From positions 191,730 to 255,729 of the forward strand of contig CAKPRG010000002.1 in the NCBI GenBank assembly GCA_934182465.1: a stretch of DNA of 64,000 nucleotides, in the 5' to 3' direction. Positions 33,556-42,449 of this stretch are shown in pieces. The DNA comes from an uncultured Clostridia bacterium (GTDB lineage: Bacteria > Bacillota > Clostridia > TANB77 > CAG-508). The translations under genes and the position numbers were made by a program. How positions within the stretch are numbered: position 1 is the first letter of the stretch; every line of letters begins with the position of its first letter. Below the pieces are notes generated by a model. It was not told the origin of the DNA. It did no database searches and was given only the letters and a program-made list of their open reading frames with translations.

Positions 33556-35742
33556 ATGAAAAAAAGTAAAAAAATTATCTTGTCAATTATTGCAGTAATA
33601 TGTTTAGCATTAATATTAGCTTTTATTTTGAAAAACACATTTTTCAAAACTGATGATTGGGTATACAACGAAGCTACACAAAATATAATATCAGAATTAT
33701 CTTACTATATTGTTTTTATTGTAGTTGTAGCAATATTTTTAACATACAGTGTATTTTTAGGAATATACAATTTACAAAAAGGTAAAAAAAATAATGATGA
33801 AAAAAGAAAGAAAACAGGAAACTTTATTTGTAAACTAAATACATTTTTAGTTCCAATTTTAATAATTACAGTACTTCTTGCGATTGTAGTAGATTCAAAT
33901 ATGTTATTAAGCAATTTTATAGAAATAGCTCTAGATGTATTTGCTCTTGCAAGTGTAATTTTAGTGCTAATTTTAATATTATATTCTTTAATAGCTGGAA
34001 TAAAAAGAAAAAATGTTTCTTGTATAATATTTTCAGTTTTAGATGTATTATCATTAATTTTAATTTTTATTTTTGGACAAATATTTGTAACTGCTGATTC
34101 TAATATATCAATAAATAGCAATCTTACATATTCACAAATTACTAATGCCGGTATGATGATGGATTCAGCAACATCTACTAAAAGTAATATTTCAACAAGT
34201 TCATTTAAAGAATCAGATTCTTATATTGGATATTCTACTGGTGGAGCAAAAGATGCGAATAATTTTAGAGAAAACATAAAAGAAGGATATTTTCCAATCT
34301 CAACAGATATAACATATAATGGACTTTTTTATGATTATAGTTTTGATACATCAAGAGATAAAGTTGAAAATGCAGAAGATTTATTTTACCCAGCTTATTC
34401 TTGTGCAAAGTCAAAAGATCCTATATCTAATGAAGAAGAATATTATTTATCAGTTGGATTAAATTCAAATATAAAAGAATCAGATTTTCAAAGAAAAAAA
34501 TTAAATCTTACAGTTGTGTTAGATATTTCTGGTTCAATGAGTTCATCTTTTAATTCATATTACTATGATGAACTAGAAACAGGAAAAACAACTAAAGAAG
34601 ATTATAAACCTAAAATGCAAATCGCAAATGAATCTGTAAATTTATTATTAGATCAATTAAATAAAGATGATAGATTTGCGATGGTATTATTTGATGATGA
34701 AGCATATTTAGCAAAAAATTTCAAATTAATTTCAGAGACAAATATACCTGCAATTAAAGAACATATATTAGATATATCAGCTAGGGGTGGAACAAACTTT
34801 AGTGCTGGTTATCAAAAAGCAACAGAATTATATGATACATTAAAAAATTCAAACAAAAATGAATATGAAAATAGAATAATAGTAATAACAGATGCTATGC
34901 CAAATTATGGAACAACATCAAAAAGTGGATTAATGAGTTTAGTACAAGAAAATGCAGACAATGGAATTTATACAAGTTTTGTTGGAGTTGGTGTAGACTT
35001 TAATACAGAACTAATAAATTTAATAGGAAGCATAAAAGGAGCAAATTACTATTCAGTTCATAATTCAGAAGAATTCAAAACAAGACTTGGTGAACAATTT
35101 GAATATATGGTAACACCATTAGTATTTGACTTAAATTTAAACTTCAATTCAGATAGCTTTGAAATAGAAAAAGTTTATGGAACAGATAATGAAGATACTT
35201 CAAAAGGAAACATTATGAAAGTAAATACATTATTTCCAAGTCCAACATCAGATGGTGAAACAAAAGGTGGTATAACAGTTTTAAAATTGAAGAAAAAAGA
35301 AAATTCTAATGCAAATAATGAAATTAATTTGTCAGTATCTTATACTAATAGAAATGGAAAAAAATTTTCAAATACACAAAAAGTAGATTTTCCAAATAGT
35401 GAATCAGATTTTTACGAAAATACTGGAATTAGAAAAGCAATTGTTCTTTCAAGGTATGTAAATGTAATGAAAAATTGGATTTTGTATGAAAGAACAGATA
35501 GTCCAAATTATGTAATTTTACCTAGCACTGGTATATTTGATTGTGATTATACTCAACAAGAAATTAAAATTATGTTAGGAGAAAATGAAAGAAGATCTAC
35601 AAAACTTTCTGTAAGTGAAGAATACAAAAAGTTATTTGATCAATTCAAAAATTATATGCAAACAGAAATAACTGAATTAAAAGATACTTCTATGAATCAA
35701 GAAATCGAAATTTTAGATTATTTAATAAATTATAAAAATTAA
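33556..35742 (+). CDS. Membrane protein with extracytoplasmic VWA domain
   Basis: 728 residues. Four membrane helices lie in the first 190 residues. The VWA domain occupies about residues 315-515: LTVVLDISGSMSSSF supplies the MIDAS DxSxS, RGGTNFSAGYQKA the Thr and VITDAMPNYG the Asp. A beta-rich domain (VTPLVFDLNLNF) follows, then a helical end, as in Ca-activated chloride-channel-like VWA proteins (YfbK type). The MIDAS motif is complete, so metal-dependent ligand binding outside the cell is expected. A strong terminator follows. Confidence 0.85.
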   Translation: MKKSKKIILSIIAVICLALILAFILKNTFFKTDDWVYNEATQNIISELSYYIVFIVVVAIFLTYSVFLGIYNLQKGKKNNDEKRKKTGNFICKLNTFLVPILIITVLLAIVVDSNMLLSNFIEIALDVFALASVILVLILILYSLIAGIKRKNVSCIIFSVLDVLSLILIFIFGQIFVTADSNISINSNLTYSQITNAGMMMDSATSTKSNISTSSFKESDSYIGYSTGGAKDANNFRENIKEGYFPISTDITYNGLFYDYSFDTSRDKVENAEDLFYPAYSCAKSKDPISNEEEYYLSVGLNSNIKESDFQRKKLNLTVVLDISGSMSSSFNSYYYDELETGKTTKEDYKPKMQIANESVNLLLDQLNKDDRFAMVLFDDEAYLAKNFKLISETNIPAIKEHILDISARGGTNFSAGYQKATELYDTLKNSNKNEYENRIIVITDAMPNYGTTSKSGLMSLVQENADNGIYTSFVGVGVDFNTELINLIGSIKGANYYSVHNSEEFKTRLGEQFEYMVTPLVFDLNLNFNSDSFEIEKVYGTDNEDTSKGNIMKVNTLFPSPTSDGETKGGITVLKLKKKENSNANNEINLSVSYTNRNGKKFSNTQKVDFPNSESDFYENTGIRKAIVLSRYVNVMKNWILYERTDSPNYVILPSTGIFDCDYTQQEIKIMLGENERRSTKLSVSEEYKKLFDQFKNYMQTEITELKDTSMNQEIEILDYLINYKN

Positions 35743-35752
35743 TTATAATAAT

Positions 35753-35792
35753 AAAAAAGTCTGCAGTTGATTTACAACTACAGACTTTTTTG
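35753..35792 (+). terminator. Terminator after the VWA gene
   Basis: AAAAAAGTCTG and AGTTG pair with CAACT and CAGACTTTTTT around ATTTA, with one mismatch. It ends the transcript that may begin at the V-ATPase or at 32.6 kb. Confidence 0.92.
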
Positions 35793-35821
35793 TTATGTTA
35801 AAAATCGGTCGCTATTTAGAT

Positions 35822-36382
35822 TTAGGACTCATCGAGATTCAAAATGTAATGAACCTCCTTCTTGTTTTGCGATTTCAAAATGAAAAGAGAACTTAAACGA
35901 CTTCTGACCATTTCTGGAGTAAAGAACATTCCAGTCATATCAGCAAACTTTTCATTTCTTTTGTTACGAACACCTACTGGGTTTTTGACAAAGAATTCTG
36001 TTGTGAAAAATTCGGTAACGTCAAGATTTTTGTCTTGAATTGCCCAAGCCTTTTGGATATTGATAACCAACCAATAAGCAAGGAAAAACCCAAGCTCCCA
36101 ACCAATCTTGTCATGTGTTGCAAAAAGGATTCTGCTAATACTGATGTTTTTGTAATCATCAATATTATCTAAGATGTAGCTGTAATGCATAGGTTCTCGC
36201 CGTAAGATGTAAATACTTTGCAAGTCCTTCAAATAAGCCTCTTGTCCATATTCCAGATTACCATTAATATCGCAACCATAGAAAACAGAATCTTTAAACT
36301 CAAATTGAGTTTCTTGCTTATTTGTGAGATTGTCGCTAGCATTGCAACCATTAGAAAAAGAATCCTTAGACTTGAAATTCAT
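35822..36382 (-). CDS. Unrecognised protein with a two-copy N-terminal repeat
   Basis: 186 residues from ATG 36382, eight bases after TTGGAGG. The first 48 residues are two imperfect copies of a 22-24-residue unit: FKSKDSFSNGCNASDNL and FEFKDSVFYGCDINGNL, each followed by a Q-E pair. The rest is mixed helical (IGWELGFFLAYWLVINIQKAW). No family recognised. Codon use is clearly less AT-rich than that of the neighbours, and the gene has its own promoter. Probably acquired. Confidence 0.65.
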   Translation of the reverse strand: MNFKSKDSFSNGCNASDNLTNKQETQFEFKDSVFYGCDINGNLEYGQEAYLKDLQSIYILRREPMHYSYILDNIDDYKNISISRILFATHDKIGWELGFFLAYWLVINIQKAWAIQDKNLDVTEFFTTEFFVKNPVGVRNKRNEKFADMTGMFFTPEMVRSRLSSLFILKSQNKKEVHYILNLDES

Positions 36383-36499
36383 TTTAAACCTCCAAATTTT
36401 GCGACATTTTCTTTAGTATACTGAAAGAAAAGCTCCTTTCAAAATCTTTTTTCAGCAAATATTGCCAAATCAAATGTCTATGTTTCTACGAGCAAAATA

Positions 36500-36528
36500 A
36501 TTATAGCACGATTTACATAATATTGCAA
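36500..36528 (-). promoter_or_regulatory. Promoter of the 186-residue gene
   Basis: On the minus strand TTGCAA, 17 bases containing TTATGTAAAT, then TATAAT followed by TATTTT. It closely resembles the promoter at 3145-3173. Confidence 0.65.
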
Positions 36529-36684
36529 TATCTAGTACAAATAATCAGTAACACTAAGGTTACATAAAGTCATAAAATATAATAGCTAACATAATTTTTT
36601 CTTAGCTTAATATTAATTTAAACATTATTATTTTAGAAGAAATAAAAAGCTGTAAAAACATTTATTTTAAGAAAGGAGGAAAAA

Positions 36685-37263
36685 ATGGAACTAAAAGGAA
36701 AAAGGATAGGATATGCTTTTACAGGTTCTTTTTGTACATTTAGGAAAAGTATAGATATATTGAAAAAAATTATGGAAAAAGAAGCTACTGTTATACCTAT
36801 AATGAGTTTCAATAGTTATTATATGGATACAAAATTTGGAAAATCAGATGACTTTATTGCTGAAATTGAAGAGATAACAGGAAATAAAATAATTCATACA
36901 ATACAAGGAGCAGAGCCAATTGGACCTAAACGAATGCTTGATATATTAGTAGTAGCACCATGCTCTGGAAATACAATATCAAAATTAGCAAATGACATAA
37001 TTGATACTCCTGTAACTATGGCGGTAAAGTCACATTTAAGAAATGAAAATCCTGTTGTAATTGCAATATCTACGAATAATGCTTTATCTGGTAATGCAAT
37101 GAATATTGGAAAACTTTTAAATACAAGACATTATTATTTTGTTCCATTTAAACAAGATAATCCAATTACTAAACCACGTTCATTAGTTTTTGATCCAGAT
37201 TATATAATAAAAACAATTGAATTTGCTTTAGATAAAGAGCAAGTTCAACCAATTATTTTATGA
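36685..37263 (+). CDS. spoVFB: Dipicolinate synthase subunit B
   Basis: 192 residues, ATG six bases after AAAGGAGG. A flavoprotein-fold enzyme: KRIGYAFTGSFCTF at the start, then AEPIGPKRMLDILVVAPCSGNTISKLAN and VTMAVKSHLRN, the signatures of SpoVFB/DpaB. With SpoVFA it makes dipicolinic acid in the mother cell for the spore core. Length fits the family. Its usual partner spoVFA is not adjacent: the upstream gene is an unrelated minus-strand ORF. This points to an organism with sporulation genes. Confidence 0.92.
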   Translation: MELKGKRIGYAFTGSFCTFRKSIDILKKIMEKEATVIPIMSFNSYYMDTKFGKSDDFIAEIEEITGNKIIHTIQGAEPIGPKRMLDILVVAPCSGNTISKLANDIIDTPVTMAVKSHLRNENPVVIAISTNNALSGNAMNIGKLLNTRHYYFVPFKQDNPITKPRSLVFDPDYIIKTIEFALDKEQVQPIIL

Positions 37264-37279
37264 ATATAAGTGAGTTACA

Positions 37280-37309
37280 TTGACTTTTTAGTGAAAATGA
37301 TGATATAAT
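37280..37309 (+). promoter_or_regulatory. Sigma-A promoter of the peptidase-like gene
   Basis: TTGACT, 18 bases, TATAAT, about 50 bases before ATG 37359. Confidence 0.7.
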
Positions 37310-37358
37310 ATTTTCGTTGACATAATAATAAACTTTAAAAGAAAGGTATGGTGACAAC

Positions 37359-37940
37359 ATGAGTAAATTGTTAATGAAAGAGAGTACCTTGGCTTCAAAA
37401 GTGCATGTTCGGGTAATTTTAAGTGCGCCTGAAATATGTGGTTCTCATGAAAGCCCAAACTCAGAGAAGCAAGAAGCAATTGAGCAAATTATGGAAGACT
37501 ATATGGCACCGCAATATTTTAGATGTGTCAAAAAGTTTTTGGAAAGTCTCAAAAATGCTGATATTCCTGAAAAGCTCTATCACGGTCAGGAAGTCATAGT
37601 AAAAGGCTTTGATATTGATGAAATAGCAAAGGCTTTTTATCAAATTGATACAAAACAAATATACTTTGATGCTAACGCGATGATTTTACAAGAAGCAGAC
37701 TTTATTTTTGCTCACGAGCTCGGTCATAAGACTTTGTATGTAAAGAGTAACGGTCTGGAAACATTTGGCTTAGCGAGAGATCTACTTGAACTTTCTGACT
37801 TACACAAGCTAAACGAATTGCTTGCAGATACGTTTGGTGCGATTGTAACTGGTAAAAGTTTAAATAATATTTCAGAGCTTCCTGAATTAAAACAAGAAGG
37901 ATTAAAGCGGTTAATGCTTAGACTGGCTTGGAGTATTTGA
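37359..37940 (+). CDS. ImmA/IrrE-like zinc peptidase-domain protein
   Basis: 193 residues. FAHELGHKTLY near residue 116 is an HExxH-type zinc site (HELGH), and NELLADTFGAIV about 40 residues later offers the third ligand in the ExxA(D) arrangement of ImmA/IrrE-type metallopeptidases. No XRE domain is fused or adjacent, so a repressor substrate is not evident. It has its own promoter and terminator and is less AT-rich than spoVFB next door, as are the other single-gene islands here. The RBS GAAAGG is modest. Confidence 0.7.
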   Translation: MSKLLMKESTLASKVHVRVILSAPEICGSHESPNSEKQEAIEQIMEDYMAPQYFRCVKKFLESLKNADIPEKLYHGQEVIVKGFDIDEIAKAFYQIDTKQIYFDANAMILQEADFIFAHELGHKTLYVKSNGLETFGLARDLLELSDLHKLNELLADTFGAIVTGKSLNNISELPELKQEGLKRLMLRLAWSI

Positions 37941-38006
37941 TATTTTTGATGATTACTTGTTACTACTAATTTTATATGGTTTTAATTAAAAGAGAACGAA
38001 GAGATG

Positions 38007-38044
38007 AAAAGGACCGGCATAGAAATATGCTGGTTCTTTTTCTG
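38007..38044 (+). terminator. Terminator after the peptidase-like gene
   Basis: AAAAGGACCGGCAT pairs with ATGCTGGTTCTTTT (G-T pairs included) across a six-base loop and runs into T residues. Confidence 0.85.
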
Positions 38045-38160
38045 TTTTTAACTTTTATACTGACCACCCATACTAAAGAATTTTTTTGAATTTTGTTATA
38101 AATTATTAATAGAAAATAAATAAACATTATTAAAAATAAAGTCATACAGGAGAAAAATTA

Positions 38161-39879
38161 ATGAGTGAAAGATTATATAACTATTTAGAAATAACAGATT
38201 TGAAAGATATGCTAAATAAAACAAAAAAATTATATGGAGAAAGACCAGCATATAAAATAAAAAGGAAAGATGATAACACAAAATATGATATATATACACA
38301 TAAAGAAGTAAGAGATATGGTAGATGCTTTAGGTACAGCATTAATAAATATGGGACTAAAAAATAAAAGAATAGCAATTATTGGAGAAAATTGTTATCAA
38401 TGGGAAATAGCTTACTTAGCAGTTGTGTGTGGAACTGGTATTGTAGTACCATTAGATAAATCATTACCAGAAAATGAATTAAATTCTTTAATAGAAAGAT
38501 CAGAAATAGAAGCAATTTTTTACCAAGAAAAATATACTGAGATTATTAAAAAAATTAAATTCTCTGAAAAAAATAAGTTAAAACATTTAATATCAATGAA
38601 TTTAACATCTCATGAAGATGGTATTTATTCAGAAATTGAATTGATAAAAGAAGGAAAAAAACTATTAAAAGAAGGAAATAATGATTTTATATCAGCAAAA
38701 ATAAATCCAGAAGAAATGAGCATAATGCTTTTTACGTCAGGAACTACTTCTGCATCAAAAGTAGTAGCATTATCTCATAAAAATTTATGTACTAATTTAA
38801 TGGATATAGGAAGTACATTAGATGTTGATTGTAATGATGTATTACTTTCTGTATTGCCAGTACATCATGTTTTTGAATGCACAGTTGGATTTTTATTTTC
38901 CTTATATAAAGGTGCTGAAACAGTATTTTGTGATGGAATTAGACATATTGTAGAAAATTTGAAAGAATATCAAGTTTCAGTAATGGCTTGTGTTCCAGGA
39001 ATATATGAAAGAATTTTCAAAATAATTAGAAAGAATTTAGAAAAGCAAGGTAAATTAGAAGAAATATTAGAAAATGAAGAAAAATATGAAAAAGCTTCAA
39101 TGGAAGAAAAGAAAATTATATTTAAAGAAATACATGATATGCTTGGAGGAAATATAAAATTATTTATTAGTGGTGCAGCAGCATTAGACAAAAATATTGA
39201 AGCAAGATATAGACTATTAGGATTGAATTTAGTACAAGGTTATGGATTGACAGAAACATCACCGGTTATTGGAGTTGGAAACAAAAAATATCATAAAGTT
39301 GGTTCAGTAGGAAAAGCCGTTCCAAGTGTTGAAGTTAAAATAGATAATCCAAATTCAGAAGGAATTGGAGAGTTAGTTGTAAAAGGTCCTAGCATAATGC
39401 TTGAATACTTTAATGATAAAAAAGCAACTAAAGAAGCTTTGAAAGATGGTTGGTTTTACACTGGTGATTTAGCAAGAATAGATGAAGAAGGATATATATT
39501 CATTTGTGGAAGAAAAAAGAGTGTAATCGTCTTAAAAAATGGAAAAAATATTTTTCCAGAAGAAATGGAAGCACTATTAAATAAAATAGAAGGTGTACAA
39601 GAAAGCTTTATTTATGGAAAACAATTATCTGATGATAAAGAAAATATAAAAATTAATGCGAGAGTTGTTATAGATAAAGATGTAGTAAAAGATTCATACA
39701 AAGTAAATAGTGATGAAGAAATAAAAGAAGTAATTTCTTGTAAAATTAAAGAAATAAATCAAACAATGCCAAAATATAAAGCAATCAGAGGATTCTCTAT
39801 TACAGAAGAACCACTTATAAAAACAACAACAAATAAAATTAAAAGACAAGCAAATTTAGATATTATTAATAAGGAATAA
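38161..39879 (+). CDS. AMP-forming acyl-CoA/acyl-ACP synthetase
   Basis: 572 residues. The P-loop-like motif LFTSGTTSASK (family usual SGTTGxPK), GYGLTETSPV, YTGDLARIDEEGY and KNGKNIFPEEME make a complete adenylate-forming enzyme of the long-chain FadD/Aas type. It activates a fatty acid with ATP. Its place at the head of the fatty-acid synthesis operon, two bases before birA, suggests that it feeds fatty acids into FASII, perhaps by charging ACP. CoA as acceptor is equally possible. Confidence 0.88.
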   Translation: MSERLYNYLEITDLKDMLNKTKKLYGERPAYKIKRKDDNTKYDIYTHKEVRDMVDALGTALINMGLKNKRIAIIGENCYQWEIAYLAVVCGTGIVVPLDKSLPENELNSLIERSEIEAIFYQEKYTEIIKKIKFSEKNKLKHLISMNLTSHEDGIYSEIELIKEGKKLLKEGNNDFISAKINPEEMSIMLFTSGTTSASKVVALSHKNLCTNLMDIGSTLDVDCNDVLLSVLPVHHVFECTVGFLFSLYKGAETVFCDGIRHIVENLKEYQVSVMACVPGIYERIFKIIRKNLEKQGKLEEILENEEKYEKASMEEKKIIFKEIHDMLGGNIKLFISGAAALDKNIEARYRLLGLNLVQGYGLTETSPVIGVGNKKYHKVGSVGKAVPSVEVKIDNPNSEGIGELVVKGPSIMLEYFNDKKATKEALKDGWFYTGDLARIDEEGYIFICGRKKSVIVLKNGKNIFPEEMEALLNKIEGVQESFIYGKQLSDDKENIKINARVVIDKDVVKDSYKVNSDEEIKEVISCKIKEINQTMPKYKAIRGFSITEEPLIKTTTNKIKRQANLDIINKE

Positions 39880-39881
39880 AA

Positions 39882-40478
39882 ATGACAGAACAAGAATTAA
39901 AAACAAATTTCTACGATAAGTTAAAAACAAACTATTTAGGTGAAAATTTTATATATTGTTCAGAAATTGATTCAACTCAAAGTGAAATATGGAGAAATGT
40001 AAATACTTTTCCAGATGGAACTTTGGTAATGGCAGATATTCAAGCATCTGGCAAAGGAACACATGGAAGAGTATGGCATACTCAAAGCAATAATATAGCA
40101 TTTTCATTTTTGATAAAGCCAAATTGTTTAGTAACAAAATTAGATGGACTTACTTTAGAAATAGCAAAATTAATAGTAGAAATATTAAAAGATAAATATG
40201 ATGTTGAGATAAATATAAAAAAGCCAAATGATTTGATGAAAAATGGAAAAAAATTAGGTGGAATTTTAACAGAAACAAAAATAAGTTCTGAAATTGCAAA
40301 ATTTTTAGTTATTGGAATTGGAATAAACAATAGCCAAGAAACTTTTCAAAATGAAATAAAAGATATTGCAACATCAATAAAAAATGAGTTTAACAAAACA
40401 ATAGATCCTATTGATTTTGTAACAGAATTTTGCAATAAATTTGAAAATATTTTAATAAATAGACGGTATTCAAAGTAA
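39882..40478 (+). CDS. birA: Biotin--[acetyl-CoA-carboxylase] ligase, catalytic domain only
   Basis: 198 residues starting two bases after the previous stop. SGKGTHGRVW is the biotin/ATP loop (usual GRGRxGR), IKKPNDLM replaces the usual KWPND, and GKKLGGILTE carries the catalytic Lys region. There is no N-terminal HTH, so it cannot act as the biotin repressor. It biotinylates AccB, encoded four genes downstream, a sensible operon partner. Shorter than most, apparently without the C-terminal SH3-like domain. Confidence 0.88.
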   Translation: MTEQELKTNFYDKLKTNYLGENFIYCSEIDSTQSEIWRNVNTFPDGTLVMADIQASGKGTHGRVWHTQSNNIAFSFLIKPNCLVTKLDGLTLEIAKLIVEILKDKYDVEINIKKPNDLMKNGKKLGGILTETKISSEIAKFLVIGIGINNSQETFQNEIKDIATSIKNEFNKTIDPIDFVTEFCNKFENILINRRYSK

Positions 40479-40502
40479 AAAATAGAAAGGAAAAATTTTA
40501 AT

Positions 40503-41441
40503 ATGAAAATAGCTTTTTTATTTCCTGGTCAAGGAGCACAATATGTAGGAATGGGAGAAGATTTATATGAAAAATATAAAGAAATTCAGGAACTTTACAA
40601 TTTAGCACAAAAAGAAACTGGAATTAATGTAGCAGAAATTAGTTTTAAAGATGAAACAGAAAAATTAAATCAAACAAAGTTTACACAAATTTGTATGGTT
40701 ACAATGAGTTTAGGAATTTTAGAAGTTTTAAAACAATCTAATATAAAAGCAGAAATGGTAGCAGGATTAAGTTTAGGTGAATATGTTGCTTTGAATTATG
40801 CAGAATCTATATCAACAAAAGATACTTTGAAAATAATTCAAAAAAGAGGAAAATTTATGCAAGATTTAGCTCCAAAAGGAGATTGGGCAATGGTAGCAGT
40901 ATTAGGATTAAGTGATCAAGATGTAGAAACAGCATGTAAAAAAGTAACTAATGGATTTGCAGTACCAGCAAATTACAATTGTCCAGGTCAAGTAGTTGTT
41001 TCAGGTAATAGAAATGGAATTACTGAATTAACAGAAATTGCTAAAGAAATGGGAGCTAAAAGAGTTTTAGAATTAAAAACAAGTGGACCTTTTCATACAG
41101 AAAAATTAAAAGATGCTTCTATTGAATTAAAAAAAGAATTAGAAAAAATAGAATTATCAACACCAAAAGTAAAAGTAATAAAAAATATAGATGCAACACC
41201 ATATAAAGAAAATGAAAATATGAAAGAAATTTTATCTAAACATGTAATGAGTCCAGTTAAATTTTCAGACTCTATAAAATATATGTTAGATAATGGAATA
41301 GATACATTTGTAGAAATTGGACCTGGTAAAGTATTAACATCACTAGTTAAAAAAATAAACAGAGAAGTTAAATGTATAAATATTTCTGATGTAAATTCTC
41401 TAGAAAAAGCATTAGAAGAATTAAAAGATATTGAAGAATAA
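40503..41441 (+). CDS. fabD: Malonyl-CoA:ACP transacylase
   Basis: 312 residues. FPGQGAQYVGMG opens the protein, AGLSLGEY holds the nucleophilic Ser, and SGPFHTEKL the catalytic His. FVEIGPGKVLTSLVKK closes it. It transfers malonate from CoA to ACP for chain extension. RBS AAAGGAAA. Standard length. Confidence 0.96.
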   Translation: MKIAFLFPGQGAQYVGMGEDLYEKYKEIQELYNLAQKETGINVAEISFKDETEKLNQTKFTQICMVTMSLGILEVLKQSNIKAEMVAGLSLGEYVALNYAESISTKDTLKIIQKRGKFMQDLAPKGDWAMVAVLGLSDQDVETACKKVTNGFAVPANYNCPGQVVVSGNRNGITELTEIAKEMGAKRVLELKTSGPFHTEKLKDASIELKKELEKIELSTPKVKVIKNIDATPYKENENMKEILSKHVMSPVKFSDSIKYMLDNGIDTFVEIGPGKVLTSLVKKINREVKCINISDVNSLEKALEELKDIEE

Positions 41442-41552
41442 ATTGTGTAAATTATATAAAACACTAAAATACAAATTATAGAATTTATTATTAATAAGTG
41501 ATTAATTGAATTTGTTAAAGGTAAGTAATTATTAAGAAAGGAATGATTATAA

Positions 41553-42296
41553 ATGAATGAAAATGCAAAAGTAGCATTAATTACAGGAGCAACACGAGGA
41601 ATTGGAAAACAAATAGCTTTAGAGCTAGCAAGTCAAGGATATAATATAGCTTTAAACTACAGAAAACAAAATGAAGAACTTGAAGCTCTAGAAAAAGAAA
41701 TAGAAAGCCAAAATGTAAAATGTCTTACTGTTTATGGAGATGTTTCAAATTATGAAGATGTAGAAAAATTTATAAAGGAAATTATAAAAGAATTTGGAAA
41801 AATAGATGTATTAGTAAATAATGCAGGAATTACAAAAGATATGTTACTTGTGAGAATGAAAAAAGAAGATTTTGAAAGTGTTATAGATGTTAATTTGATC
41901 GGAACTTTTAATGTTACAAAAAATGTAATTCCATATATGATGAAAGCAAGAAATGGAAAAATAGTAAATATATCTTCTGTTGTAGGAATTTCTGGAAATG
42001 CTGGTCAAACTAATTATTCAGCTTCTAAAGCTGGAATTATAGGATTTACTAAAAGCTTAGCAAAAGAAGTTGCATCTAGAAATATAAATGTAAATGCAAT
42101 TGCACCTGGTTTTATAAAAACAGATATGACAGATGTTTTAAAAGATGAAGTAAAAGAGGAAATTTCAAAAACAATTCCTCTTAAAAGAATGGGAGAAGCG
42201 AAAGACGTTGCAAATTTAGTAAAATTCTTAGTATCAGAAGAAAGCAATTACATAACAGGTCAGGTAATTAATGTAGATGGTGGAATGCTTATGTAA
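41553..42296 (+). CDS. fabG: 3-oxoacyl-ACP reductase
   Basis: 247 residues. TGATRGIGKQIA is the NADPH loop, NNAGIT follows, and the catalytic triad is Ser (NISSVVG), Tyr and Lys (YSASKAG). APGFIKTDMT and ITGQVINVDGGM are typical of FabG. Reduces the 3-keto group in each cycle. RBS AAAGGAA before ATG 41553. Confidence 0.96.
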   Translation: MNENAKVALITGATRGIGKQIALELASQGYNIALNYRKQNEELEALEKEIESQNVKCLTVYGDVSNYEDVEKFIKEIIKEFGKIDVLVNNAGITKDMLLVRMKKEDFESVIDVNLIGTFNVTKNVIPYMMKARNGKIVNISSVVGISGNAGQTNYSASKAGIIGFTKSLAKEVASRNINVNAIAPGFIKTDMTDVLKDEVKEEISKTIPLKRMGEAKDVANLVKFLVSEESNYITGQVINVDGGMLM

Positions 42297-42449
42297 AAGT
42301 AAAGCATAATAAATTTATATAAAATTACAAAAGCTTTAATAAATTAAGTATTATTAAAGAAGAAAATATTTGATTAAATTTCAAAAGATTAAACTTTACG
42401 CAAATATTATTATACGAGTAATAAAATAAAATAAAAGGAAATGAGGAAA

